From Limnohabitans sp. MMS-10A-192 (lineage in GTDB: Bacteria > Pseudomonadota > Gammaproteobacteria > Burkholderiales > Burkholderiaceae_C): a stretch of 64,000 nt of DNA. Both the position numbers and the translations under genes were made by a program. How positions within the stretch are numbered: the stretch's first letter is position 1; every line of letters starts with the position of its first letter. Below the pieces are notes generated by a model. That model was not told the origin of the DNA. It was given only the letters and a program-made list of their open reading frames with translations, and did no database searches. The stretch lies in the NCBI RefSeq assembly GCF_003063335.1, contig NZ_NERX01000004.1, positions 186,001 to 250,000 of the forward strand, read 5' to 3'. Shown here one piece after another: positions 34,269-43,638 of this stretch.

Positions 34269-34348
34269 GTTGGCAACCGCGTGAATGGTGCCAGGCGCTC
34301 GACCAACGACCCGTTCCAATACTTGCAATCCATTACGTGAAAACCCGC

Positions 34349-34364
34349 TCAGGATTGATCCTGA
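34349..34364. promoter_or_regulatory. Palindrome upstream of the orphan substrate-binding protein
   Basis: TCAGGAT-TG-ATCCTGA is a perfect 7-bp-arm inverted repeat, 70 bp upstream of the start at 34434. It could be an operator or, with a nearby ATGCG/CGCAT dyad at 34363-34385, part of a promoter. Function is inferred from symmetry only. Confidence 0.35.
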
Positions 34365-34433
34365 TGCGAACTTATATCTGCGCATTTAAGCTCTGAACAT
34401 CGAATCATCGGTCGTTTCAATGGGAGTGCAAAA

Positions 34434-35474
34434 TTGTCGCGGTTGATCCGTCCACGACGTTTATTCATGCTGGCATCCTTGGGGTCGCTGGCCAGTGGCG
34501 CGTTGTCAGCAGCGGAGGCCCCACGCGCCAACTTGCGGGTCAAAATCGCATTGGCAGCAAGGCAAAGCCTCTACCATTTGCCTTTGACGCTGGCCGAGCA
34601 ACTCGGGTATTTTCGGCAAGCGGGCTTGGTCGTGGAGTGGGTCTCTCAAGAGGGGGGCGGCAAAGCGTTAGGCAGCGTCATCAACGGCCAAGCCGATGTT
34701 GTAGCCGGCGCGTTTGAGCATTTGTTTGGCCTTCAGCAAAAAGGACTGGGTTACCAAGGGTTTGTGCAATTGGGGCGCGCGCCTCAGATTGCGCTGGGTG
34801 TGTCCATTCGCAAAGGCGCCGCCATGCGGTCGGTGATGGAACTCAAGGGGGCCCGCATTGGCGTTTCTGCCCTCGACTCGTCTACCCACTGGATGTCTTG
34901 CCAATGGTTGTTGCAGCACGGCTTGCTGCCCGAAGATGTGACTTTCGTGGAAGTCGGGACTTCCGCCAGCGTTTCAGAGGCCTTGCGCAACGGCATGATT
35001 GATGCCTTGTGCAACCCCGATCCTATGATGCATGGCCTTGAGCAAAAAAACGAAATCCGCATATTGGGGGATGCTCGGTCCATGACTTCAACGCGCAAGG
35101 TGATGACGAGGGATGTGCCTGGCGCATGCTTGTTCACACGGACTGAATTTTTGCAACGCCAGCCAGAAGTGGCTCAGGCCTTGAGCGATGCGGTGATCCA
35201 CGCACTCAAATGGCTTCAGACGGCTGGCCTGACGGACATTTTGAAACATGTTCCTCCAGCGTACTGGATGGGTGACCGAGCGCTGTACTTGGGTGCTTTT
35301 GAGAAGCTGCGCGAATCGTACGCCATGGATGGTTTGTTTGACGCCGAGCCTGTACTCAATGCATGGCAGGCCCATGCCCGTTTGACGGGCTATGGTCCGA
35401 TGAGTCGGCAATCACTTGAGCGTCTTTACACCAACAATTTTGCAGGCAAATCCAAACTCCGATTTGCCGTTTGA
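34434..35474 (+). CDS. NitT/TauT-type ABC substrate-binding protein (orphan, Tat-like signal)
   Basis: The 346-residue exported protein is of the SsuA/TauA/NitA group, with the motif IALAARQSLYHLPLTLAEQLGYFRQAGLVVEWV at the mature N terminus. This family binds nitrate, sulfonates, taurine or thiamine precursors for ABC importers. The signal sequence has RPRRLFML, a twin-arginine-like pattern, followed by a hydrophobic stretch and a cleavage near AAEAP. The start is a TTG at 34434 with GGGAG 7 bases upstream. No ABC permease or ATPase gene is nearby, so it is an orphan component. Confidence 0.82.
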   Translation: MSRLIRPRRLFMLASLGSLASGALSAAEAPRANLRVKIALAARQSLYHLPLTLAEQLGYFRQAGLVVEWVSQEGGGKALGSVINGQADVVAGAFEHLFGLQQKGLGYQGFVQLGRAPQIALGVSIRKGAAMRSVMELKGARIGVSALDSSTHWMSCQWLLQHGLLPEDVTFVEVGTSASVSEALRNGMIDALCNPDPMMHGLEQKNEIRILGDARSMTSTRKVMTRDVPGACLFTRTEFLQRQPEVAQALSDAVIHALKWLQTAGLTDILKHVPPAYWMGDRALYLGAFEKLRESYAMDGLFDAEPVLNAWQAHARLTGYGPMSRQSLERLYTNNFAGKSKLRFAV

Positions 35475-35482
35475 GCTTTGCT

Positions 35483-37006
35483 TCAGCGTTTGGCGAGCTT
35501 GGGTGCGGGTCGACGTGCCACGGGCGCAGGCCCTGTTTTCTTGTGCGTTGCGGGTTTGGCGCTCAGCCGTGGTGATTGGGATGTGGGCACCAAAACCGCC
35601 AAACTTTGGCCAGCGTTCAAATGGGCATTGGGTTTGAGCTTGTTCCAAGTGGCCATGCTTGCTGCGCTCACACCATGTCGGGCTGCCAGGCTGGCCAGTG
35701 AGTCGCCTTTGCGGGCGCTGACCATGATGCGGCGCAAGACAATTTCTGGTGCGAAGGCCAACTGGGCGTTGTCGGCTGTGTGTTCGGTCACATCGTTGTC
35801 CAGTTGTCCTTTGCGGTGGACCAGCAAGGTCGATCCAGCTTTGACCATCATGTTGGGCGGTATGCCATTGGCGGAGCGAAGCAGATCTGTGGGCATGTTC
35901 ACCAAGTTTGCCGCTTCGTCGGCCTTCATCGTGCGGGGTGCTTGCCAAGCGGTCCAGGTGGCCAATCGTTGGTTGGCATGGTTTTGCAAGTTGATTTCAA
36001 AGCTTGTGGCGTTGTCCCAAGGCAGCAAGACCTGGGGTGTCCCTGCTGCAAGTATCACAGGGCGGTTCATCGAAGGATTCAAGGTTTTGAAGTCCTCAAC
36101 ACTGATGCCCGCCAGTCGTGCTGCGACGGTCACGTCAATGTCGCGGTCGATTTGCACGCTCTTGAAGAAGGGGTGATTCTGGATCAATGGCAATTGGGTG
36201 TTGAACGCTTCAGGTTGCGCCACGATGTTTTTGACGGCTTGCAACTTGGGGACGTAATAGCGCGTCTCGTTGGGCATGTTCAAGTCGCTGTAGGTGAGGG
36301 GCTTGCCTTGCGCTTTGTTGCGAGCCAAAGCACGACCGACACTGCCCTCGCCCCAGTTGTAGGCAGCCAGAGCGAGGTGCCAGTCGCCAAACATGCCGTA
36401 GAGTTTTTGCAGGTAATCCAGTGCGGCCCGAGTAGATTCAAGCACGTCACGGCGTTCGTCGCGAAAGAGATTTTGTTTCAAGTCGAAATACTTGCCAGTG
36501 GCCGGCATGAATTGCCACATGCCCGCGGCTTTGGCTGAAGACACAGCGTTCGGGTTGAAGGCCGATTCGATGAACGGCAGCAAAGCGAGCTCTGTGGGCA
36601 TATTGCGGCGCTCGAGCTCTTCAACAATGTGAAAGAGGTATGGCCGTGAACGTTCGGTCATGCGCAAGATGTAGTCTGGCCGACTGGCGTACCACTGCTC
36701 TCGATTGCGCACGAACTCATCGTTGAGGTCTGGCATGGCAAAGCCTCGGCGAATGCGCTCCCAGATGTCCGTCGCGGGGGTCAGGCCCAGGTTGGCTCGG
36801 GGCTTGAGCGAGACAGGGGTGTCATTGCTGGTGACCTGCACGGTCTGGGCGGGCTTGGGCTTGACCACGGGAGCCTGCACAGGCGCTGGTGGCGATTCAG
36901 TGTTTGGCGCAGTACTTGCACAACCGGTGAGAAACAGGAAAAAACCTGCTGTCACCGCCAAAACGGCAGGACGACTTGAAGACCACATCTGAAAAATCAG
37001 GTTCAT
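35483..37006 (-). CDS. mltD: Membrane-bound lytic murein transglycosylase D with LysM
   Basis: The 507-residue outer-membrane lipoprotein cleaves peptidoglycan glycan strands. Its signal peptide ends in the lipobox FLTGC with Cys29. The GH23 transglycosylase domain has the catalytic Glu in LPFIESAFNPNAVSSAKAAGMWQFMPATG, followed by DWHLALAAYNWGEGSVGRA. A LysM cell-wall-binding module lies near the C terminus (SARKGDSLASLAARHG). The C-terminal tail is basic and Pro/Ala-rich. The ATG at 37006 overlaps the gloB stop (ATGA), so the two genes are co-translated. Confidence 0.92.
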   Translation of the reverse strand: MNLIFQMWSSSRPAVLAVTAGFFLFLTGCASTAPNTESPPAPVQAPVVKPKPAQTVQVTSNDTPVSLKPRANLGLTPATDIWERIRRGFAMPDLNDEFVRNREQWYASRPDYILRMTERSRPYLFHIVEELERRNMPTELALLPFIESAFNPNAVSSAKAAGMWQFMPATGKYFDLKQNLFRDERRDVLESTRAALDYLQKLYGMFGDWHLALAAYNWGEGSVGRALARNKAQGKPLTYSDLNMPNETRYYVPKLQAVKNIVAQPEAFNTQLPLIQNHPFFKSVQIDRDIDVTVAARLAGISVEDFKTLNPSMNRPVILAAGTPQVLLPWDNATSFEINLQNHANQRLATWTAWQAPRTMKADEAANLVNMPTDLLRSANGIPPNMMVKAGSTLLVHRKGQLDNDVTEHTADNAQLAFAPEIVLRRIMVSARKGDSLASLAARHGVSAASMATWNKLKPNAHLNAGQSLAVLVPTSQSPRLSAKPATHKKTGPAPVARRPAPKLAKR

Positions 37007-37776
37007 TTGAATTCGTTTTTCCATGCACGCAATGCGGCAAAGGTGGAGACATCGTCCACAGCCCATGCTTGGCGTTGCTGAACTGCTGTAGCCACGGGAC
37101 GGCTGCGGCTTCGCAAAAAAGGATTGATTGCCAACTCGGTAGACAGGCTCACGGGTAAAGTGGGCAGGCCTTTTTGGCGCTTCTGTGTGCAGGTATCAAA
37201 GTAAGTCTGCAGTGCCGCATTATCAGGGTCAACCGCCAATGCGAATTTCAAGTTGGACAAGGTGTATTCGTGCGCCGGACAGACAAGTGTGTTGCCGGGT
37301 AAACCTGCCAAGCGGTCAAGAGACTTGAGCATCTGTGCAGGCGTGCCTTCAAACAAGCGACCACAGCCACCGGAGAACAAGGTGTCACCGCAAAACAGCA
37401 GGGGCGCTTGGTTTGCCTGTTGGGTCCAAAAAGCGATATGCCCTGCTGTATGGCCGGGGACATCGATCACTTGCAGACGAAGGCCATGCCAGTCAATCTC
37501 ATCCCCATCTTGAACACCATGGACTGGCCGTGGCATGATTTCCATGGTGGGCCCATGCACTTGAGCTTGTGTTTTTTCTGTCAGCTCGATCAGCCCTGAC
37601 GTGTGATCGGCATGGTGATGCGTGACTAGAATGGTGTCCAGTTTGATCGCGGGATTTTCTGCCAGCCAAGTCAACACCACGGCACTGTCGCCGGGGTCGA
37701 CCACCAGGGCATGATGGTCATCGTGCAACAACCAAATGTAGTTGTCTGTGAATGCGGGCAAAGGGATGAGTTTCAT
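37003..37776 (-). CDS. gloB: Hydroxyacylglutathione hydrolase (glyoxalase II)
   Basis: The 257-residue cytosolic enzyme hydrolyses S-D-lactoylglutathione, completing methylglyoxal detoxification. It has the metallo-beta-lactamase motif THHHADHTSG near residue 52, with further ligands in PGHTAGHIAF and FCGDTLFSGGCGR. The C-terminal domain binds glutathione and carries the ATEFAINPFLR-like block (LSTELAINPFLR). Length is standard (about 250-260). The stop overlaps the start of mltD by 4 bp. Its ATG at 37776 sits back to back with the divergent methyltransferase gene, so promoters overlap. Confidence 0.93.
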   Translation of the reverse strand: MKLIPLPAFTDNYIWLLHDDHHALVVDPGDSAVVLTWLAENPAIKLDTILVTHHHADHTSGLIELTEKTQAQVHGPTMEIMPRPVHGVQDGDEIDWHGLRLQVIDVPGHTAGHIAFWTQQANQAPLLFCGDTLFSGGCGRLFEGTPAQMLKSLDRLAGLPGNTLVCPAHEYTLSNLKFALAVDPDNAALQTYFDTCTQKRQKGLPTLPVSLSTELAINPFLRSRSRPVATAVQQRQAWAVDDVSTFAALRAWKNEFK

Positions 37777-38608
37777 GGAGTCCCCGATTATAGAAAGTAA
37801 GTATTCAGCCTCGTCTTGGCTGGGCCATTTGGGTCAGTCCGTTGCTGGACGCTTGCTGGCTTGGGAACAGACCCAAGCCGACGAACTGCTGTCCGATGTC
37901 TTTGGGTACCACGCCTTGCAATTGGGCTGGCCAGATTTGCACAGTTTACGAAGCAACCGCATGCCGCACCGTTGGTTGGCACAGACTGAATTTGAAGCCG
38001 AGTCCTCAGTCAATGCAAACACAAGCGGGGCCGATGCACCGATGCACCCGCATGTGGGTTTTGACAGCCGGGCATGGCCGTGGTCTGCCGATAGCCTGGA
38101 TTTGGTCGTTTTGCCGCATGCGCTGGAAAGATCGGCCGATCCGCACGCTTGTTTGCGCGAAGTAGAGCGGGTCCTGATCCCGGAGGGCCAAGTCCTCATT
38201 ACTGGTTTGAACCCCGTGAGCTTTTGGGGGTGGCAATATGAGCGAGCGCAGCGTAAAACGGGTGACCTGGGCAGTTTTGAGTCGCATCTGATTGGCTACC
38301 GGCGTTTAAGGGATTGGCTGCGTTTGCTTGGATTTGAGGTTCAGGTCAGCCGCTTCATGGGTTGGCCACCGGCTTTGGCCAGTGAACGCTGGATGCGGCG
38401 ACTCGACCGATTGGATGCATTAGGGCAGCGCTGGTGGCCGATTTTGGGCGGTGTTTATTTGATTGTGGCCACCAAGCGGGTGTCCGGTAGCCGTTGGCTC
38501 GACGGTCGTCGCTGGCGCACTGTACGATCGCCCGCTGCAACTGCTGTGCCCTTGGCCAGATCAGACTCTCCTATCAGCGGCCGGACGGCCTCGAAAGATA
38601 TCTCTTGA
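37775..38608 (+). CDS. Class I SAM-dependent methyltransferase
   Basis: The 277-residue protein has a methyltransferase-11-type core, weakly preserved: the region [46 protein letters not shown] resembles post-motif I to motif III segments. Motif I (glycine-rich) is degenerate or located in the diverged N-terminal half ([14 protein letters not shown]). It could act on a small molecule or protein. The ATG at 37775 has AAGGG about 9 bases upstream; 37766 is an alternative. It overlaps rnhA (TTG start in its TGA), consistent with the conserved gloB-methyltransferase-rnhA cluster of Burkholderiales. Confidence 0.75.
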   Translation: MESPIIESKYSASSWLGHLGQSVAGRLLAWEQTQADELLSDVFGYHALQLGWPDLHSLRSNRMPHRWLAQTEFEAESSVNANTSGADAPMHPHVGFDSRAWPWSADSLDLVVLPHALERSADPHACLREVERVLIPEGQVLITGLNPVSFWGWQYERAQRKTGDLGSFESHLIGYRRLRDWLRLLGFEVQVSRFMGWPPALASERWMRRLDRLDALGQRWWPILGGVYLIVATKRVSGSRWLDGRRWRTVRSPAATAVPLARSDSPISGRTASKDIS

Positions 38609-39051
38609 ATCACGTTGTTATCCATACCGATGGGGCTTGCAAGGGCAACCCTGGTCCTGGAGGCTGGGGCGTTCGCCTGCAATCTGGCCAGCATGTCCAC
38701 GAACTCTTTGGCGGCGAATTGGGTACCACCAATAACCGCATGGAACTCACGGCCGTGATTGAAGGTCTCAAAGCGCTCAAGCGGCCTTGCCAAGTCACGC
38801 TTTATTTGGACAGCGAATACGTTCGCAAAGGCATCACCGAGTGGATCCACGGCTGGAAAGCCAAAGGCTGGCGTACCGCATCCAAGCAACCGGTCAAAAA
38901 CGTCGAGTTGTGGCAAGCGCTGGACCATGTGGTGTCCAGTGCGGGACACCGAATTGAGTGGCGCTGGGTCAAAGGCCATGCGGGAGACCCCGGTAATGAA
39001 AGGGCCGACGCCTTGGCCAATCAAGGGGTGGACAAGGTCCTCCAACGCTGA
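38605..39051 (+). CDS. rnhA: Ribonuclease HI
   Basis: The 148-residue enzyme cuts RNA in RNA/DNA hybrids. The catalytic carboxylates are visible in [16 protein letters not shown] (first Asp), [12 protein letters not shown] (Glu), LYLDSEYV (second Asp) and NERADALA (third Asp). The start is a TTG at 38605 that overlaps the TGA of the methyltransferase gene, the same frame as the family N terminus [11 protein letters not shown] longer in-frame start at 38494 lies inside the methyltransferase and is unlikely. The gene is translationally coupled to the preceding one. Confidence 0.92.
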   Translation: MNHVVIHTDGACKGNPGPGGWGVRLQSGQHVHELFGGELGTTNNRMELTAVIEGLKALKRPCQVTLYLDSEYVRKGITEWIHGWKAKGWRTASKQPVKNVELWQALDHVVSSAGHRIEWRWVKGHAGDPGNERADALANQGVDKVLQR

Positions 39052-39061
39052 ACTCTTGGCG

Positions 39062-39078
39062 TGTAAACCTCATGTAAA
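39062..39078 (+). promoter_or_regulatory. Direct repeat TGTAAA upstream of the RND pump
   Basis: Two TGTAAA hexamers begin at 39062 and 39073, exactly 11 bp apart, about 117 bp before the adaptor start. Such helically phased direct repeats are typical of OmpR/PhoB-type response-regulator sites. Assignment to this operon is inference. Confidence 0.35.
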
Positions 39079-39194
39079 GAACTGAAAACACCGGTGTTTG
39101 GCTGCCAAGCCTGTCGTTTTCCCTCGCAGGAATCGGGCACAAGACTGTTACATTCGGAAACTGTTTGCGTCTTCAATGTAGCGGGATTTCTGCA

Positions 39195-40499
39195 ATGGCT
39201 TATCAAAAGAAGTACGTGCTGATCGCAGTGATCGGTGTGTGTGTGGCGTCTGGTGTGGCTTGGTGGGCACAGCGCCCTTCTTCGGGTGATCAGACGCCCA
39301 GCGCAGCGACAGCGCCAGGTGCAGCCAGGGCCCCAGCGGTGGAGGTCGCCAAAGTCACATCGATCACCTTGGTCGATGAAGCCCAGTCGGTGGGCAGTTT
39401 GCGGTCCCGCCAAGGCGTCATGCTCCGCCCGGAAGTGGCAGGGCGCGTGGCCAAAATCCTCTTCAACGATGGCCAGCGCGTGAGCAAAGGGCAGCTGCTG
39501 GTGCAATTGGATGATCAGCTGCAGGCCGCTCAGCTCTCGCAAGCCAAAGCCGAAATGTCGATTGCTGCCGCCAACCACAAGCGCAACCAAGAGTTGGTGG
39601 CTCAAAATTTCATCAGCAAACGTTCGCTCGATGAAAGTGCGGCCGCTTTGGAGGTCGCCCAGGCCAAGTTGGATTTGGCGCAGGCGACCTTGCAGCGCCT
39701 GAAGATCATCGCTCCATTCAATGGCGTCACGGGTCTGCGCCAAATCAACGTGGGCGATTACCTCAAGGATGGCGCCGATGTGGTCAACATCGAAGACATC
39801 GATGCTGTGCTGGTGGACTTTCGCTTGCCTGAGCGTTTTCAGGCCAAAGTACGCGCAGGTCAGAGCGCACAGCTGACCTTGGATGCTTTGCCCGGGCGCT
39901 CATTTGCCGCTGTGGTGCAGGCTGTCGATCCATTGATTGATGCCAATGGACGTTCGGTGGGTGTGCGTGGCTGCATTGACAATCGCCAGCAGCAGTTGCG
40001 CCCTGGCATGTTTGCACGCGTCAATGCCGTGTTTGGTTCTCGACCCTCGGCCTTGGTCATTCCTGAAGAAGCCATCGTGCCGCAGGGCGGGCGCACTTTC
40101 GTGGTCAAGGTCATTCCTGGTGACAAACCCGAGACATTGATATCGCAGCGTGTGCCTGTCAAAGTGGGTTTGCGCCAACCTGGCAAAGTGGAAATTCTGG
40201 AAGGGCTGGAACTCGATGACACCGTGGTGGTCGCCGGTCATCAACGCTTGCAAAAAGACGGTACGCCCGTGCGCGTGGTGGACATGTCTCGTCCAGCCAG
40301 TGGCAAGCCTGTGGCAGGGGCGGCCCCCTCCGCTTCAACGCCTGCAGTCGCAGCAGTCCCGCCTGCGTCTTCAGCGGGTTTGTCCCCAGCCGGTGTGGTG
40401 AACAACACGGGCAATCCGAATGTGGCCCGTGCAGCACCCGCGGCCAAGCCGCTGAGTGGCCCCAACCCTTGCTTGCGAGGTGCAGATGCAACTCGCTGA
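39195..40499 (+). CDS. RND efflux pump periplasmic adaptor (membrane fusion protein)
   Basis: The 434-residue exported protein has one N-terminal membrane anchor (KYVLIAVIGVCVASGVAW) and the HlyD/MexA-like adaptor domains: lipoyl-like barrel half (RSRQGVMLRPEVAGRVAKI), helical hairpin, second barrel half (IIAPFNGVTGLRQINVGDYLKDGADVV), and beta-barrel/MP domains. A Pro/Ala/Ser-rich tail follows residue 365. It links the RND permease to an outer-membrane channel. It overlaps the next gene by 14 bp. The ATG at 39195 was chosen over an upstream in-frame codon. A cognate TolC gene is not nearby. Confidence 0.92.
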   Translation: MAYQKKYVLIAVIGVCVASGVAWWAQRPSSGDQTPSAATAPGAARAPAVEVAKVTSITLVDEAQSVGSLRSRQGVMLRPEVAGRVAKILFNDGQRVSKGQLLVQLDDQLQAAQLSQAKAEMSIAAANHKRNQELVAQNFISKRSLDESAAALEVAQAKLDLAQATLQRLKIIAPFNGVTGLRQINVGDYLKDGADVVNIEDIDAVLVDFRLPERFQAKVRAGQSAQLTLDALPGRSFAAVVQAVDPLIDANGRSVGVRGCIDNRQQQLRPGMFARVNAVFGSRPSALVIPEEAIVPQGGRTFVVKVIPGDKPETLISQRVPVKVGLRQPGKVEILEGLELDDTVVVAGHQRLQKDGTPVRVVDMSRPASGKPVAGAAPSASTPAVAAVPPASSAGLSPAGVVNNTGNPNVARAAPAAKPLSGPNPCLRGADATR

Positions 40500-43400
40500 G
40501 ACATCCATCCGCAGGCCCGTTCTGGCCGTCGTCATGTCGCTGCTGATCTTGCTGATCGGCGCGGTCAGTTTTGACCGTTTGTCGGTGCGTGAATATCCCA
40601 AGATCGATGAGCCGACGGTCACTGTGAGTGTCAAATACCCAGGCGCCTCGGCCGAGGTGATTGAGACGCAAGTGTCCAAACCCCTCGAAGACTCGATTGC
40701 GGGGATTGACGCTGTGGATGTGATCACGTCCATCAGCCGTGCCGAGCAGTCGCAGATCACGGTCCGTTTTCGCCTCGAAAAAGACGCTGACACGGCCGCC
40801 GCCGAAGTGCGTGACCGCACTTCACGCGTGCGCAACCGCTTGCCTCAAGCCATTGAAGAGCCGGTGATTGCCAAGGTCGAGGCCGATGCTTTTCCGGTGA
40901 TTTGGCTCGCGTTTTCTAGCGACACGCTCAACCCCTTGCAGATCAACGACATGATCAACCGGGTGGTCAAACCCCGGTTGCAAACCGTCACGGGTGTGGC
41001 CGATGTGCGCATCTACGGTGAACGCAAATACGCCATGCGGGTCTGGTTGGAGCCCGAACGCCTGGCAGGCTACAAACTCACACCACAAGATGTGGAAGAT
41101 GCGATCCGACGCAGCAATCTGGAGTTGCCTGCAGGACGCATTGAGTCGAGCAACCGCGAGTTCACGGTGACCTCGCAAACCGACCTCACGCGTCCGGCTC
41201 AGTTTGCCGACATCGTGATCAAAACGGTCAATGGTTTTCCCGTCAAAATCAGGGATGTCGCCAAAGTGGAAGAGGCTGCAGCCGATGAACGCAGCGCAGT
41301 TCGCTTGGCCGGTCGCCATGCTGTAGCTGCAGGTGTGATTCGTCAGGCCACGGCCAATCCTCTGGAGTTGTCCAAAGGCGTGCGCGACATGATGCCGCGT
41401 TTGGAGGCTGACTTGCCCCCTGGCATCACCATCACGGTGGCCAACGACAACTCGGTGTTCATCGACCGCTCCATCAAAAGTGTGTTCCAGACCATTGTGG
41501 AAGCCGTGGTTTTGGTGGCCTTGGTGATCTTTGTTTTCTTGCGTACCGTTCGCGCATCGATCATCCCGATCATCACCATCCCGGTCAGCTTGATTGGCAG
41601 CTTTGCCATGATGGCTTTGGCGGGTTTCACCATCAACACCTTGACACTGCTGGCGCTGGTGCTGGCGATTGGTCTGGTGGTGGATGACGCGATCGTGGTT
41701 CTGGAGAACATTTACCGTCACATCGAGGAAGGGTTGGACCCATTTTCGGCCGCCATCAAGGGCTCCCGTGAAATTGGCTTTGCGGTGGTCGCGATGACCA
41801 TGACCTTGGCTGCGGTGTTCGCGCCCTTGGCCTTTACGCCCGGTCGTACAGGCAAGCTTTTCACGGAGTTTGCGCTGGCCTTGGCCGGCTCTGTGATCGT
41901 CTCCGGCTTTGTGGCCTTGACGCTGTCACCCATGATGAGTTCTAAGTTGCTCAAGCACAACCCCAACCCGGGCTGGTTTGACCGCACGATGGAGCGCTTG
42001 TTGACGGCTTTGTCGGATGCTTATGAGCGCTTGTTGAGCTGGGTCTTGCGCAAAGCGCGTTGGCTGGTGCTGTTGATCATGGTGGGTAGTGGCGTGGCAA
42101 TTGCGCTGGTTTATCCCAGCATGAAGCAAGAGTTGGCCCCGATGGAAGATCGCGGTACTTTGTTGGCCACCGTCACAGCGCCAGATGGCTCGACCCTGGA
42201 TTACACCGACCGCTATGCCAAAGTGTTGGAGCGCATGGGCGAGGCCTATCCTGAATTTGACCGCATTTTTGCCAACATTGGTAACCCCACAGTGGCGCAA
42301 GGATCGGTCATTTACCGTGCTGTTGATTGGGAAAAACGCCAGCGCACCACACTGGAAATTGCCCGTGAGTTGGGCCCGAAATTCAATGGTTTGCCCGGTG
42401 TGAACGCGTTTGCCATCACCCCGCCATCGTTGGGGCAAGGCTTTCGCGAGCGCCCCGTCAATTTTGTGATCCAAACTTCGGACAGTTACCAGAACCTGAA
42501 TGCGGTGACGCGCGAAATTCTGGATGAAATTGCCAAGAACCCCGGCATCGTTGCGCCCGATGTTGATTTGCGCTTGAACAAGCCTGAATTGCGCATCGAA
42601 GTCGACCGCGCCAAAGCGGCCGAATTGGGGGTCGGTGTGGATGCTGTGGCCAAAGCATTGGAGACCATGCTGGGTGGGCGCGTGGTCACCCGCTACAAGC
42701 GGGATGCCGAGCAGTACGATGTGATCGTGCAAACACAGGCCTCTGGCCGTAACACGCCAGACGATGTGGAGAGCATTTACATCCGGGGACGCAACGACGC
42801 GATGATTCCGTTGTCAGCCCTCGTGAAAATCCGTGAAAGTGTGTCTCCCCGTGAGTTGAACCACTTTGGTCAGCGCCGATCGGTGTCGATCACCGCCAAC
42901 TTGTCGCCGGACTATTCATTGGGTGAGGCCCTCAAGTTCCTCGATGCCACCGCAGCCAAAGTGCTCAAGCCGGGATACACCACCGAGCTCAATGGCACCT
43001 CGCGCGAATTTCGCAATTCGCAAGGTGCCTTGGTGATCGTTTTTGTGTTGGCGCTGTTCTTCATCTTTTTGGTGCTGGCCGCGCAGTTTGAGAGCTTCAT
43101 CGACCCTTTCATCATCATGTTGTCGGTGCCGCTGTCCATGATCGGTGCTTTACTGGCACTCAAATGGACGGGGGGCTCACTGAATGTGTACTCACAGATC
43201 GGCTTGATCACCTTGGTCGGTTTGATCACCAAGCACGGCATTTTGATTGTCGAGTTCACCAACCAATTGCGTGAACAAGGCGTGGAGACCATGCAGGCCT
43301 TGGTCAAAGCCAGTGGCCAACGTCTGCGTCCGATCCTGATGACCACGGGTGCCATGGTGTTGGGTGCTGTGCCCTTGGCCTTGGCCAAAGGGGCTGGCGC

Positions 43401-43566
43401 TGAAAGCCGCACGCAAATCGGCTGGGTCATTGTGGGCGGCATGAGCTTGGGCACATTGCTGACCATCTTTGTGGTGCCCACCATGTACTCGCTGTTGGCC
43501 CGCAAGAGCGTGCCAGGCCCGAACAAGGCGCTTGCGCTGGAGGAGCCTGCGACAGGCGCGCATTGA
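40486..43566 (+). CDS. RND family multidrug efflux permease (HAE1-like)
   Basis: The 1026-residue inner-membrane pump has the RND architecture: TM1 (RRPVLAVVMSLLILLIGAVSFDRL), a large periplasmic loop, TM2-6 with the proton-relay GLVVDDAIVVLENIYRHIEEG, and a second loop and TM7-12. It is similar in length and motifs to MexB/AcrB/MdtB-type pumps and exports drugs, biocides or solvents with proton antiport. The ATG at 40486 has GAGG 5 bases upstream and overlaps the adaptor gene by 14 bp. A terminator follows the stop. Substrate range is not readable from sequence. Confidence 0.93.
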   Translation: MQLAETSIRRPVLAVVMSLLILLIGAVSFDRLSVREYPKIDEPTVTVSVKYPGASAEVIETQVSKPLEDSIAGIDAVDVITSISRAEQSQITVRFRLEKDADTAAAEVRDRTSRVRNRLPQAIEEPVIAKVEADAFPVIWLAFSSDTLNPLQINDMINRVVKPRLQTVTGVADVRIYGERKYAMRVWLEPERLAGYKLTPQDVEDAIRRSNLELPAGRIESSNREFTVTSQTDLTRPAQFADIVIKTVNGFPVKIRDVAKVEEAAADERSAVRLAGRHAVAAGVIRQATANPLELSKGVRDMMPRLEADLPPGITITVANDNSVFIDRSIKSVFQTIVEAVVLVALVIFVFLRTVRASIIPIITIPVSLIGSFAMMALAGFTINTLTLLALVLAIGLVVDDAIVVLENIYRHIEEGLDPFSAAIKGSREIGFAVVAMTMTLAAVFAPLAFTPGRTGKLFTEFALALAGSVIVSGFVALTLSPMMSSKLLKHNPNPGWFDRTMERLLTALSDAYERLLSWVLRKARWLVLLIMVGSGVAIALVYPSMKQELAPMEDRGTLLATVTAPDGSTLDYTDRYAKVLERMGEAYPEFDRIFANIGNPTVAQGSVIYRAVDWEKRQRTTLEIARELGPKFNGLPGVNAFAITPPSLGQGFRERPVNFVIQTSDSYQNLNAVTREILDEIAKNPGIVAPDVDLRLNKPELRIEVDRAKAAELGVGVDAVAKALETMLGGRVVTRYKRDAEQYDVIVQTQASGRNTPDDVESIYIRGRNDAMIPLSALVKIRESVSPRELNHFGQRRSVSITANLSPDYSLGEALKFLDATAAKVLKPGYTTELNGTSREFRNSQGALVIVFVLALFFIFLVLAAQFESFIDPFIIMLSVPLSMIGALLALKWTGGSLNVYSQIGLITLVGLITKHGILIVEFTNQLREQGVETMQALVKASGQRLRPILMTTGAMVLGAVPLALAKGAGAESRTQIGWVIVGGMSLGTLLTIFVVPTMYSLLARKSVPGPNKALALEEPATGAH

Positions 43567-43592
43567 GCCGAACCGATTGAGGTTTCAAATCC

Positions 43593-43624
43593 AAAGGGGC
43601 TGAAGAAATTCAGCTCCTTTTTTG
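43593..43624 (+). terminator. Terminator of the RND pump operon
   Basis: AAGGGGCTGAA and TTCAGCTCCTT pair (with one G-U) around GAAA, followed by seven T. It is located 27 bp after the permease stop. Confidence 0.85.
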
Positions 43625-43638
43625 TGGCGCTGCGGTCG

